DNA of 10,598 bases from Rhodoferax sp. (GTDB lineage Bacteria; Pseudomonadota; Gammaproteobacteria; Burkholderiales; Burkholderiaceae_C). Under the pieces are notes generated by a model. It made no database searches. It had not been told where the DNA came from and saw nothing but the letters and a program-made list of their open reading frames with translations. The stretch spans positions 1 through 10,598 of the forward strand of contig JAIPDA010000068.1 in assembly GCA_021737905.1 (NCBI GenBank). Direction: 5' to 3'. This document shows, piece after piece, positions 1 to 8,170 of the stretch; position 1 is the first letter of the stretch; each line of letters opens with the position of its first letter. Position numbers and translations under genes: made by a program.

Positions 1-294
1 GCCAGCGGCCAAATCGTGCCGGCCGGCGCAGCGCCGCTGACGTCTGCGCAAGCCCTGCAAGATTTGCAAGCCGTTCAGTCGGACTGGCTGAAAATGGCGC
101 GCCATGTCATGGCCAACACCGAAGACGTGGGCAGCCACTTTGCCGAAGTCGCCCGGCAGATGCACTACGGCGAGACCGACGAGCGCAGCATCCGCGGTCA
201 GACTTCGCGCGAAGAAGCAGTGGCTCTGCTGGAAGAAGGCATCTCCGTGATGCCGCTGCCGATCCCCGACGCGCTCAAAGGCCCGCTGCAGTAA
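1..294 (+). CDS. DUF1178 family protein, 3' part
   Basis: The frame is open from base 1 and ends at TAA 292-294, giving the last 97 residues of a protein whose start lies outside the window. The C-terminal block is distinctive: VGSHFAEVARQMHYGE, then ERSIRGQ, then EEAVALLEEGISVMPLPIP. This matches my memory of the C-terminus of DUF1178 (COG5319) proteins, small proteins of about 150 residues in alpha- and betaproteobacteria. Their N-terminus usually carries a cysteine-rich zinc-ribbon-like segment, which is not visible here. Function is unknown. A GTG at 16 could be read as a start, but the frame continues upstream and the family is longer, so the gene is treated as 5'-truncated by the window edge. 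It converges on gdhA with 9 bp between stops, and I see no terminator hairpin there. Confidence 0.85.
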   Translation, partial: ASGQIVPAGAAPLTSAQALQDLQAVQSDWLKMARHVMANTEDVGSHFAEVARQMHYGETDERSIRGQTSREEAVALLEEGISVMPLPIPDALKGPLQ

Positions 295-303
295 ACCGGC
301 CGC

Positions 304-1611
<1,308 letters not shown>

Positions 1612-1619
1612 GAACAAAG

Positions 1620-1624
1620 CTCCT
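1620..1624 (-). promoter_or_regulatory. Ribosome binding site of gdhA
   Basis: A perfect AGGAG on the minus strand ends 8 nt before ATG 1611. It decides the start between that ATG and the in-frame TTG at 1617. Confidence 0.8.
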
Positions 1625-1640
1625 GAAGGTCAATGCTTTG

Positions 1641-1669
1641 AGCGTAGGAGCGCCCGCAGTATTTGTCCA
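1641..1669 (-). promoter_or_regulatory. Candidate sigma-70 promoter of gdhA
   Basis: On the minus strand TGGACA (1669-1664, five of six matches to TTGACA) is followed after 17 nt by TACGCT (1646-1641, three of six matches to TATAAT). Transcription would start near 1634, giving a leader of about 23 nt that includes the AGGAG site. The -10 is weak, which would fit an activator-dependent promoter. This is inferred from spacing and position only. Confidence 0.4.
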
Positions 1670-1690
1670 AGGCCAGGTTCTGGCTTATCT

Positions 1691-1705
1691 ATGCGTTTAA
1701 TGCAT
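1691..1705 (-). promoter_or_regulatory. Candidate LysR-type regulator binding site upstream of gdhA
   Basis: ATGC (1691-1694) and GCAT (1702-1705) form an interrupted palindrome with a 7-nt AT-rich spacer. This is the T-N11-A form typical of LysR-type regulator sites. Its centre (1698) falls about 64 nt upstream of the predicted start near 1634, where the primary LysR-family recognition site normally lies (around -65). No LysR gene is in the window, so the regulator, if any, is encoded elsewhere. The arms are only 4 bp, so chance occurrence is possible. Confidence 0.35.
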
Positions 1706-1715
1706 AAGGCGGGGA

Positions 1716-1765
1716 GGGGATGGGTTCCTGCCCATTTATGAAGGTCGAGGGGATGGATTCCTGCC
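1716..1765. repeat. Pair of 17-bp direct repeats
   Basis: GGGGATGGGTTCCTGCC at 1716-1732 recurs as GGGGATGGATTCCTGCC at 1749-1765, with 16 of 17 bases identical and starts 33 bp apart. The second copy runs into the left REP-like palindrome. The first looks like a decayed half copy of the same element, because it has the TTCCTGCC arm without the matching GCAGGAAT arm. Confidence 0.7.
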
Positions 1766-1781
1766 TTCGCAGGAATGACGG
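1753..1781. repeat. REP-like palindromic repeat, left copy
   Basis: Contains the hairpin ATTCCTGC (1757-1764), loop CTTC, GCAGGAAT (1769-1776), followed by GACGG. The reverse complement matches the element at 1846-1874 at 28 of 29 positions. In length and shape the 20-bp core resembles the neisserial dRS3 repeat (ATTCCC-N8-GGGAAT) and similar intergenic repeats scattered in many proteobacterial genomes. It lies downstream of the ABC exporter stop, where the RNA hairpin could stabilise or end that transcript (inference). Confidence 0.8.
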
Positions 1782-1839
1782 GAGAAGGCAGGAATGACGG
1801 GCGAAGGCAGGTATGACGAGCGAAGGCAGGAATGACGGG
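1769..1839. repeat. 19-bp tandem repeat, about 3.7 copies
   Basis: Units start at 1769, 1788, 1807 and 1826 (last one partial, 14 bp). The first is GCAGGAATGACGGGAGAAG and the others differ by one to three bases. Each unit is the right arm and tail of the palindrome at 1753-1781 without its complementary ATTCCTGC arm, so the array looks like slippage or unequal crossing-over growth of one REP arm. Confidence 0.85.
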
Positions 1840-1845
1840 TCAATT

Positions 1846-1874
1846 CCGTCATTCCTGCGGAGGCAGGAATCCAT
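1846..1874. repeat. REP-like palindromic repeat, right copy (inverted)
   Basis: Hairpin ATTCCTGC (1851-1858), loop GGAG, GCAGGAAT (1863-1870). It is inverted relative to the copy at 1753-1781, and the two bracket the 19-bp array. No target-site duplication is visible outside the pair. Confidence 0.8.
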
Positions 1875-1926
1875 TGGCGTATCCATCGGCGTATCCATCG
1901 GCGTTTCCAGCAGCGTTTCCATCAGC
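1871..1926. repeat. 12-bp tandem repeat, about 4.7 copies
   Basis: Units CCATTGGCGTAT, CCATCGGCGTAT, CCATCGGCGTTT, CCAGCAGCGTTT and a partial CCATCAGC follow one another from 1871. The first unit overlaps the end of the right REP-like element. The 12-nt period keeps the frame open on both strands (giving TPMD repeats on minus), but there is no ribosome binding site or recognisable protein. I read this as non-coding repeat DNA between the ABC exporter stop and gdhA. Confidence 0.85.
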
Positions 1927-1954
1927 CCGAAGAATCAGCCCCCGCCACTGCAAC

Positions 1955-3778
1955 TCAAGAAGTGAACTGCAACTCCGCCAGCCGGGCGTACATGCCGCCT
2001 TGCTTCACCAGTTCCGCGTGCCGGCCCTCTTCGACCAGGCGGCCATGGTCCAGCACCAGAATGCGATCAGCTTGCTGCACGGTGGCCAACCGGTGCGCGA
2101 TGACCAGCGTGGTGCGCCCGCGCATGGCGGACTCCAATGCGGCTTGCACCATGCGTTCGCTTTCGGCGTCGAGCGCGCTGGTGGCTTCGTCGAGCAAGAG
2201 CAGAGGCGGGTTTTTTAGCATAGCGCGTGCAATTGCGATGCGCTGGCGCTGGCCGCCTGACAGGCGCACACCGCGCTCACCCAAAAAAGTGTCGTAGCCT
2301 TCGGGCAGCGCTGTGATGAATTCATGTGCAAACGCCGCTTGTGCAGCGGCTTTGACTTCATCATCGCTGGCTTCCGGGCGGCCGTAGCGGATGTTGTCCA
2401 GCGCGGAGCTGGAAAAGATCACCGCGTCCTGCGGCACGATGCCGATGCGCCCGCGCAGTGACTGCAAGTCCATCTGGGCTGTGGCCACGCCGTCGAGCGT
2501 GATGAGGCCTGACTGCGGGTCGTAATAGCGCAGCAGCAACTGAAACACCGTGCTCTTGCCCGCGCCACTGGGGCCGACGATGGCAATCGTTTCTCCCGAG
2601 GCGACTTTGAGTGTGAAGTCACTGAGCGCCGCCTGCGCCGGGCGCGAAGGGTAGTGAAAGTTCACCGACTCCAGCGTGACGGTGCTACCGGCCTGGGGGG
2701 CAGGTGCCTTGACGGGCATTGCCGGCGAGACAATCGGCGAGCGCTTGCCGAGCAGCTCCATCAGGCGCTCGGTGGCACCGGCTGCGCGCAACAAGTCACC
2801 ATAGACCTCACCGAGCACGGCAAAAGCACTGGCCAGAATGATCACATAGACAACCGTCTGCCCCAGGTGGCCGGCCGTGATGTCGCCGCGCACCACCGCC
2901 TGGGTGCCCTGGTACAGGCCCCACAGCAGCGCCGCCGAGGTGGCGATGATGATGAAGCCCACCAGCACCGAACGCGCCATGGAGCGGCGCACCGCTACTT
3001 CGAAGGCCTTGGATGTCGATGAGTCAAAGCGGGCGGCTTCACGCGCTTCTGCCGTGTAGCTTTGCACCACCGGAATGGCGTTCAGCACTTCGGCGGCAAT
3101 CGCGCTGGAGTCGGCCACACGGTCCTGGCTGGCGCGTGAGAGCTTGCGCACGCGCCGGCCGAACCACACACTGGGCAGCACGATCAGCACCAGAATGCCG
3201 AAGACCTGGATCATCACGTAAGGGTTGGTATAGATCAGCATGGCCAGCGCGCCCGTACCCATGACGGCGTTGCGCAAGCCCATGCTCAGCGATGACCCGA
3301 CCACGGTTTGCACCAGCGTGGTGTCGGTGGTCAGCCGTGACAGCACTTCGCCGGTTTGGGTCGTTTCAAAAAACTCCGGGCTTTGTTGCAACACGTGCGA
3401 ATACACCGCATTGCGCAGGTCGGCGGTGATGCGCTCGCCCAGCCAGCTCACCAGGTAAAAACGGACTGCTGAAAAACCGCCCAGCGCTGTGGCCACGGCA
3501 AACAGCGTGAAAAAATGATCGCGCAAGGCCATGGTTTGCGCGCCTTTGTCGGCCTGTACCAGGCCGCCGTCGATCAGGCTTCGCAAAGCCAGCGGGAAAA
3601 GCAGGGTCGCGCCGGCAGCAAGGCATAAAAACAGCAGCGCCAGCGCAATGCGAACGCGGTAGGGGCGTAAAAAAGGCAGCAGGCCCGACAGTGATTTGGG
3701 CGAGCCCTTGGCCGCTAGCTCGTTTTTGGGCACAGGGGTGGGCAGGGCAGGTGCAGAAGCTGAAACAGAAGTAGGCAT
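1955..3778 (-). CDS. ABC half-exporter (fused membrane and ATPase domains), MsbA-related
   Basis: An inner-membrane ABC exporter of 607 residues, expected to dimerise and use ATP to move a substrate outward. After a Pro/Ala-rich N-terminus of about 35 residues, six membrane segments lie roughly at 43-66, 88-110, 165-184, 188-206, 272-290 and 305-325. The nucleotide-binding domain is complete: A-loop Tyr376, Walker A GPSGAGKST 402-410, Q-loop Gln450, signature LSGGQ 506-510, Walker B LLLLDE with Asp530 and Glu531, H-loop His562. It resembles the MsbA_rel group (TIGR02204 type) seen in proteobacteria. I would not call it msbA itself, because the specific substrate cannot be read from sequence. 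The ATG at 3778 has no strong Shine-Dalgarno. The lipocalin-like gene ends 52 nt upstream, so co-transcription is likely. REP-like repeats follow its stop. Confidence 0.93.
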   Translation of the reverse strand: MPTSVSASAPALPTPVPKNELAAKGSPKSLSGLLPFLRPYRVRIALALLFLCLAAGATLLFPLALRSLIDGGLVQADKGAQTMALRDHFFTLFAVATALGGFSAVRFYLVSWLGERITADLRNAVYSHVLQQSPEFFETTQTGEVLSRLTTDTTLVQTVVGSSLSMGLRNAVMGTGALAMLIYTNPYVMIQVFGILVLIVLPSVWFGRRVRKLSRASQDRVADSSAIAAEVLNAIPVVQSYTAEAREAARFDSSTSKAFEVAVRRSMARSVLVGFIIIATSAALLWGLYQGTQAVVRGDITAGHLGQTVVYVIILASAFAVLGEVYGDLLRAAGATERLMELLGKRSPIVSPAMPVKAPAPQAGSTVTLESVNFHYPSRPAQAALSDFTLKVASGETIAIVGPSGAGKSTVFQLLLRYYDPQSGLITLDGVATAQMDLQSLRGRIGIVPQDAVIFSSSALDNIRYGRPEASDDEVKAAAQAAFAHEFITALPEGYDTFLGERGVRLSGGQRQRIAIARAMLKNPPLLLLDEATSALDAESERMVQAALESAMRGRTTLVIAHRLATVQQADRILVLDHGRLVEEGRHAELVKQGGMYARLAELQFTS

Positions 3779-3830
3779 GCTGCCAGTTTAGCCAGATGCG
3801 TTGGCTGGCCTGCATTCAGACGCGTGCGGC

Positions 3831-4910
3831 TCACATGCGCAGCGGGGAGGCGTAGCCCGTCATCTCCAGATAGCCCCGGCCGACGCGACGTCCGTGGCTG
3901 TCAAACAGATCGCTCAGGCCCTCCCAGTACACGGCGCCGGTGGACTGACGGCTGTCGAGTTCTTGAGCGTCTATCACTGCTTTGACCGTGTAAAAGTCAG
4001 CCGGGGTGCGTACCAGCCACTCCACCGGGTAGCGCGCTTGCGTGAGCGGGCTTTGCCAAAAACGCAGGGGTTTGAAGATGACTTCGCCCCGGCTGAAGGT
4101 GTAAAGCGTGCCCTGCGGCGAGCGGAAAGAGCCGCCATCCCACACGGCGCTGCCATCCTTGCGCCGCAAAGCAAAAGCCGTCAGCGCGCTGCCATCGTCC
4201 AGGTTCATGCCGATCCAGTCCCAGCCCCGGGCTTCGGGGTGCAGCAGTTCATCGCTCCATTCATGGTCCAGCCAGGCTTTGCCGCTGATTTCAAAGCGCT
4301 GCCCGCGCAGTGTGATTTGCCCGCGGGTGGCCAGTTGCGGCTGGCTGTAGTAGTAGCTGGCCTGACGCGCATCCGGCCCCTTGCGGGACAGACCTTGCTG
4401 GCCTTGTAAAAGCAGCGGCTGGCTGGGCTTGAACTGCAGCGCCAAGCTGAAGTCCTGCCCCGGTAGCTCGGCCTTGTACAGGCCCGAGTCCACTTGGCGC
4501 TGCAAGCGCCAGTGGCCCAGTTGCAAAGCGGTATCGCCGGTTGCGGCCAGCGCCAGGCCAAAGCCTTCGCGAGCGATGCGCTGGTCATGCCAGAGTTTTT
4601 GACCCTGCACGTCGGTCAGTGCTGCATGCGCAAAGATAAGTTGTTTGGCCGCAAATTTCGATTGCAGGCTTTGCGCCGCATCCACCCGGGTGCGGAAAAA
4701 TGTCAGCTGAAAACCAAATTCACGCGGCTCCGCCGCCAGGCTGCTCGCATGGCCGGTGATGTACCACCACTCGGTGCGCTGGTCGGGGTGCGCGCCATGG
4801 TCGGCAGGAAACACCAGCGTTCGCGGCGGCAAGGCCTGCGTCGCCGGTGTCCACAGGGCCGTGCCCAGGCCCAGGGCGCTGGCGCCCATCAAGCTGCGAC
4901 GGCTCAACAT
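3831..4910 (-). CDS. Tat-signal lipocalin-like protein, AttH/CrtC family
   Basis: A 359-residue predicted exported protein. The N-terminus SRRSLMG with a hydrophobic stretch to about residue 20 and a TQA site near 24-26 looks like a twin-arginine signal, implying export of a folded protein to the periplasm. Family blocks are TEWWYITGH 46-54, GFQLTFFR 66-73, YYYSQP 186-191, GKAWLDHEWS 210-219, GWDWIGMNLDDGSAL 229-243, YWEGL 328-332 and GRGYLEMTGY 344-353. These fit the CrtC/AttH lipocalin-like family (COG5621, 'predicted secreted hydrolase'). CrtC is carotenoid 1,2-hydratase, but no carotenoid genes are nearby, so that activity should not be assumed. The gene sits 28 nt downstream of the FtsX-type permease, as AttH does beside AttEFG in Agrobacterium. 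A role as periplasmic lipid or hydrophobic-ligand partner of that ABC system is inferred. ATG 4910 is supported by GAAGG at 4916-4920. Confidence 0.88.
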   Translation of the reverse strand: MLSRRSLMGASALGLGTALWTPATQALPPRTLVFPADHGAHPDQRTEWWYITGHASSLAAEPREFGFQLTFFRTRVDAAQSLQSKFAAKQLIFAHAALTDVQGQKLWHDQRIAREGFGLALAATGDTALQLGHWRLQRQVDSGLYKAELPGQDFSLALQFKPSQPLLLQGQQGLSRKGPDARQASYYYSQPQLATRGQITLRGQRFEISGKAWLDHEWSDELLHPEARGWDWIGMNLDDGSALTAFALRRKDGSAVWDGGSFRSPQGTLYTFSRGEVIFKPLRFWQSPLTQARYPVEWLVRTPADFYTVKAVIDAQELDSRQSTGAVYWEGLSDLFDSHGRRVGRGYLEMTGYASPLRM

Positions 4911-4915
4911 ACAAG

Positions 4916-4920
4916 CCTTC
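4916..4920 (-). promoter_or_regulatory. Ribosome binding site of the lipocalin-like gene
   Basis: GAAGG on the minus strand lies 5 nt before ATG 4910, inside the 28-nt gap after the permease stop. It supports that ATG, which also places the twin-arginine motif right at the N-terminus. Confidence 0.6.
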
Positions 4921-4938
4921 GATTTGCGCGTGCGTTTT

Positions 4939-7536
4939 TCACCAGTCTTCCTTCACGGCCAGCACCGCGTCAGCGCTGGCGGCGGCGCGTCCTGCCAGCC
5001 AGGCGGTCAGCGTGCCGGCCAGCACCACGGCCACGCACAAGGCCAGAAGACGCAACCAGGGCACTTGCAAATCCATGCTCCAGTGAAAGCTTTGCGGGTT
5101 GACCACATGCACCAGCACCACCGATACCGCCAAGCCCAGCGCCAGCCCGGCCAGCGAGCCCATCACTGTCCAGGCCGCGCCTTCACCGGCCACCACGCTC
5201 AAAATTTGACGGCGTGTTAAGCCCAGGTGGGCCAGCAGACCGAATTCTTTGCGCCGCGCCAACACCTGGGCACTGAAGTTGGCGGCCACGCCAAACAGCC
5301 CGATTGCAATGGCCACCGCTTGCAGCCAGTAGGTCACGGCAAAGCTGCGGTCAAAAATCTGCAGTGAGCGCGTGCGAATTTGCCCTGCAGAAGCCAGCTC
5401 GATCAGTTCGCTGTTCAGGCCGGGTCCTGTGCTTTGTGCTGCCAGCTGCCGGATGCCCGCCTGCACGGCGTCTTCACGGGCACCGGGCGCCAGCCACAGG
5501 GCCAGGTCATTGACACGCCGGTCACCGGTCAAGCGCACAAAATCTTGCTCGTCCATGGCGATAGCGCCAAACTGCCGGGCGTAGTCGCGCCACACCCCGG
5601 CCACAAAAAACCGCGGCTCACCGGTCTTGGCAAAACTGTTGGCCATCGGTTCAAAAAATTGACCCACACTGGCCTGGTAGCGCGTCAGCATGGGCTCGCT
5701 GACATAAATGCCGATCGCGCCGGCCGGCACGCTGAGCGCCGGGCCGACCAGTGGCAGCACCCGTGCTGGCGTTTGCATGTCGCGTGCAATCAAGGCGACC
5801 GCCGGCTGGTCAGGGGACAGCAACAGTTGCGTCACGCGCAAGCCCCCTACACGCGCCACCCCCGGTACTGCGGCCACAGCCTGTACAAACTCCGGGCTGA
5901 AATAGGCCGTCTCCCCGGCCGCGCTGCTGCCTGCAGTGCGCACATACAAATCAGCCGGCAGCACCACCTCCAGCCAGTCTGTCACTGAATGCCTGAAACT
6001 CGCCACCATGATGGTCAGCGCCACGGCCAGACTGAGCGAAGCCACCACGCCGCTGACGGCCACGCCGGCGCTTTCGCGCACGCGCCGCGCACGCTCTACT
6101 GCCAGCATGGGCAGTGCCCGCTTGGCCACCAGTGGGCTGAGCCGGCCGTAGAGCAGCCCGATCAAACCCGGCAGCGCGCCGATACCGCCGACCAGCAAGA
6201 GCGCCACCGACAGGTAGGCGCCCAGCGCGATGCCGGCCACCGGCGGCAACAGCGCCAACAGGGCGCCGCCCAGCAGCAGGGCCAAACTCAGCCAGGCGTG
6301 GCCATGACCAGACGGCGCCACACCCAGGCCCTTGAGGCTTTGCGCGGGCGGCAATTGTTGGGCCGTGCGCGCCGGCCACCAACCGCCCACCAAGGCCGCC
6401 ACCACGCCCAGGCCGCCGTAGCTCAGCGCAGCCGCCCAGCTCCACTGCAAGACCGGCGCGATGCCGGCAAAGTAACCGCCACCCAGGTCGCCGCCCAGCA
6501 GGCGCAAGGCCAATGCCGCCAGCGCTGAGCCCAGTGCCACGCCAGCGGCACTGCCCAACAGGCCCAGCAGCAGCGATTCGCACAACACCAGTTGCAGCCG
6601 CGTAGCGCCACCCAGACCCAGCACACCCAGCAAGGCCAATTGCTGGGCGCGTTTGGCCACACTCAGCGACAACACGGAGAACACCAAAAACGCACCCGTG
6701 AAAAGCGCTACCAGCGCCAATACCGTGAGGTTGATGCGGTAAGCGCGTGAGAGCTGGCTCACGCGCTGGGCGGCGTCGCCGGGCTCGCTCCATTGCAGTT
6801 GTGCCGGCCAGTCAGCGGCTCTGTGTTGGCGGCGTACAAAGTCAGCCCGGTCCACCCCGGCGCGCAGCTGCAAGTCGATGCGCGTGAGTTCGCCGCCGCG
6901 GCCGAACAGGTCTTGCGCTGCGCCCAGGTCCATCACCGCCAGCGGACCGCCGCCGGCGGCCACACTGCCGGCCACGCGCACTGCCAGCATGTTCAAGCCG
7001 CTTTGCAATTGCACAGAGCCTGCACCAAGCGCGTTCTGCGCCGCGGCATTGAGGAACACCGTGGCCGGTGCAAAAAAAGCAAAACGGTCGTCGGCATCTG
7101 CCGGTCGCGGCAGTAACTCGGGCGCCAGACGGGCCAGCAGCAGGGCGTCCACCCCCAGCACACGCAGGGACTGCCGCGTACCGCCGGCAGCTTGCGCATA
7201 AGTGCTCAGCTCCAGCACGGGGCTGGCGACAGACACCTCCGGCAAACTGGCGATGCGGGCGTAAAGCGATTCGTCAAACTGACCCTGCGAAGCCCGCAGC
7301 GTCAGGTCGGGCTGGCCGTTGACGGAGCGCACGGCTTGAGAAAATTCACTGAGCGCAGACGCGTTGATCAGATGCACCGACAAAGCCAGCGCCACGCCCA
7401 GCATGACCGCCACCACCGCCGCTGCATTGCGCCAGGGGTGGTGGCGCAGCTCTTGCCAAGAGAAAGTCAGCAGCAGGGCGGGCAGCACACGGCGCTGCCT
7501 GCCGGCAGCGGGTTGTAAAAAATCAAACCAGGCCAT
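4939..7536 (-). CDS. FtsX-like ABC transporter permease, YbbP/AttFG type
   Basis: A large inner-membrane permease of 865 residues in the MacB/Lol (type VII) ABC superfamily. Ten hydrophobic segments are visible near 37-58, 268-291, 317-346, 365-385, 415-432, 434-463, 491-513, 736-757, 785-812 and 826-848. The gaps 60-265 and 515-735 are large periplasmic domains, so the protein is a tandem of two FtsX units joined by two extra helices. That is the layout of E. coli YbbP (about 804 residues, ten segments) and of AttF plus AttG in one chain. Coupling-helix-like stretches follow the core helices (KRAQQLALLGVLGLG near 295-309 and RRKEFGLLAHLGL near 761-773). Proteins of this superfamily usually drive periplasmic or outer-membrane processes from the cytoplasmic ATPase and do not form a central channel. 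The start overlaps the ATPase gene by 14 nt and lacks a clear Shine-Dalgarno, which suggests translational coupling. Substrate unknown. Confidence 0.92.
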   Translation of the reverse strand: MAWFDFLQPAAGRQRRVLPALLLTFSWQELRHHPWRNAAAVVAVMLGVALALSVHLINASALSEFSQAVRSVNGQPDLTLRASQGQFDESLYARIASLPEVSVASPVLELSTYAQAAGGTRQSLRVLGVDALLLARLAPELLPRPADADDRFAFFAPATVFLNAAAQNALGAGSVQLQSGLNMLAVRVAGSVAAGGGPLAVMDLGAAQDLFGRGGELTRIDLQLRAGVDRADFVRRQHRAADWPAQLQWSEPGDAAQRVSQLSRAYRINLTVLALVALFTGAFLVFSVLSLSVAKRAQQLALLGVLGLGGATRLQLVLCESLLLGLLGSAAGVALGSALAALALRLLGGDLGGGYFAGIAPVLQWSWAAALSYGGLGVVAALVGGWWPARTAQQLPPAQSLKGLGVAPSGHGHAWLSLALLLGGALLALLPPVAGIALGAYLSVALLLVGGIGALPGLIGLLYGRLSPLVAKRALPMLAVERARRVRESAGVAVSGVVASLSLAVALTIMVASFRHSVTDWLEVVLPADLYVRTAGSSAAGETAYFSPEFVQAVAAVPGVARVGGLRVTQLLLSPDQPAVALIARDMQTPARVLPLVGPALSVPAGAIGIYVSEPMLTRYQASVGQFFEPMANSFAKTGEPRFFVAGVWRDYARQFGAIAMDEQDFVRLTGDRRVNDLALWLAPGAREDAVQAGIRQLAAQSTGPGLNSELIELASAGQIRTRSLQIFDRSFAVTYWLQAVAIAIGLFGVAANFSAQVLARRKEFGLLAHLGLTRRQILSVVAGEGAAWTVMGSLAGLALGLAVSVVLVHVVNPQSFHWSMDLQVPWLRLLALCVAVVLAGTLTAWLAGRAAASADAVLAVKEDW

Positions 7537-8170
7537 CGGCGTGCAGTTTGAGCACCCGGTCGGCGCGTGCGGCGGCGGCTTCGGAGTGCGTTACCAGCAC
7601 CAGCGATGAGCCCTGCGCACGCGTTTGCGTCAGCAGCGCGTCCATCACACGGGTGGCGGTGGCCGGGTCCAGGTTGCCGGTGGGCTCGTCGGCCAGCACC
7701 AGCGCCGGCCTGTGTACCAGCGCGCGTGCCATGGCCACGCGCTGCAATTGCCCGCCCGAGAGCTGCTGCGGCAACCGGTCGCCCAGGCCGCTCAGGCCGA
7801 CGGCGTCCAGCATGTGCTGCACGCGTGCGTCGTCGTGCTGACCCAGCAGCAGCAGCAGGGGCAGTCCGACGTTTTGCGCCACATCCAGATGCGGCAGCAC
7901 ATGAAATGCTTGAAACACAAAACCAACATGCCGGCGTCTGAGCAGGGCGCGCTGCTCGTCATTGAGCTCGCCCAGATTGTGGCCTTGCAGATGGACGCTG
8001 CCATGGTCCCAGCTGTCCAGCCCGGCCATGCAGTTCAGCAGCGTTGATTTGCCCACACCGGATTCACCCACGATGGCGACAAACTCGCCGGGCGCCAGAC
8101 TCAGGCTGACGTTGCGAAACACCGGGCTGTCGCCATAGTGTTTGGCGAGCTGCTGTATGTCAAGGTTCAT
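7523..8170 (-). CDS. ABC transporter ATPase, LolD/YbbA family
   Basis: Cytoplasmic ATPase subunit of 215 residues, partner of the FtsX-type permease encoded just downstream. Walker A GESGVGKST lies at 35-43, Q-loop Gln87 sits in FVFQAFHVLPHLDVAQNVGLPL, signature LSGGQ at 137-141, Walker B ALVLADEPTGNLD at 156-168 (Asp161, Glu162), and H-loop His195. The FVFQ...LLPxL...NVxLPL and ADEPTGNLD wording is typical of the LolD/MacB/FtsE/YbbA group. A GTG at 8188 would add six residues. ATG 8170 is preferred because GGAG at 8178-8181 lies 7 nt upstream and because this ATG overlaps the miaA stop as ATGA, a classic coupled junction. A run of five CAG triplets at 7844-7858 (plus strand) encodes a leucine tract and may be slippage-prone. 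Its substrate follows the permease and is unknown. Confidence 0.94.
   Translation of the reverse strand: MNLDIQQLAKHYGDSPVFRNVSLSLAPGEFVAIVGESGVGKSTLLNCMAGLDSWDHGSVHLQGHNLGELNDEQRALLRRRHVGFVFQAFHVLPHLDVAQNVGLPLLLLLGQHDDARVQHMLDAVGLSGLGDRLPQQLSGGQLQRVAMARALVHRPALVLADEPTGNLDPATATRVMDALLTQTRAQGSSLVLVTHSEAAAARADRVLKLHADGLV

Noticed and set aside
295..303. Bidirectional terminator between the DUF1178 gene and gdhA
   Set aside because: Only 9 bp separate the stops, and no stem of useful length with a T-run is visible around them.
1689..1922. Minus-strand open frame of 77 codons with TPMD repeats and SCLRRNDG / FLRRQESI segments
   Set aside because: It is the translation of the REP-like and tandem repeats. 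The RRNDG/RRQES wording is what this repeat type gives in any genome. There is no ribosome binding site or family match.
1832..2218. Plus-strand open frame of 128 codons across the repeats and the ABC exporter 3' end
   Set aside because: Antisense to a well-supported ATPase domain for most of its length. Its start lies in repeats and it shows no protein features.
3791..3809. Possible terminator hairpin GCCAG...CTGGC between the lipocalin-like gene and the ABC exporter
   Set aside because: The stem is only 5 bp with a 9-nt loop and no following U-run, so it is not a convincing intrinsic terminator.
3831..4910. Annotation as carotenoid 1,2-hydratase (crtC)
   Set aside because: The family name is shared, but there are no carotenoid genes nearby, and the ABC-permease context fits the AttH branch better.
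5951..6793. Minus-strand open frame of 280 codons inside the permease gene
   Set aside because: It is an alternate frame of the same strand in very GC-rich DNA, rich in Arg, Gly and Ala. The overlapping permease frame has clear helices and family layout.
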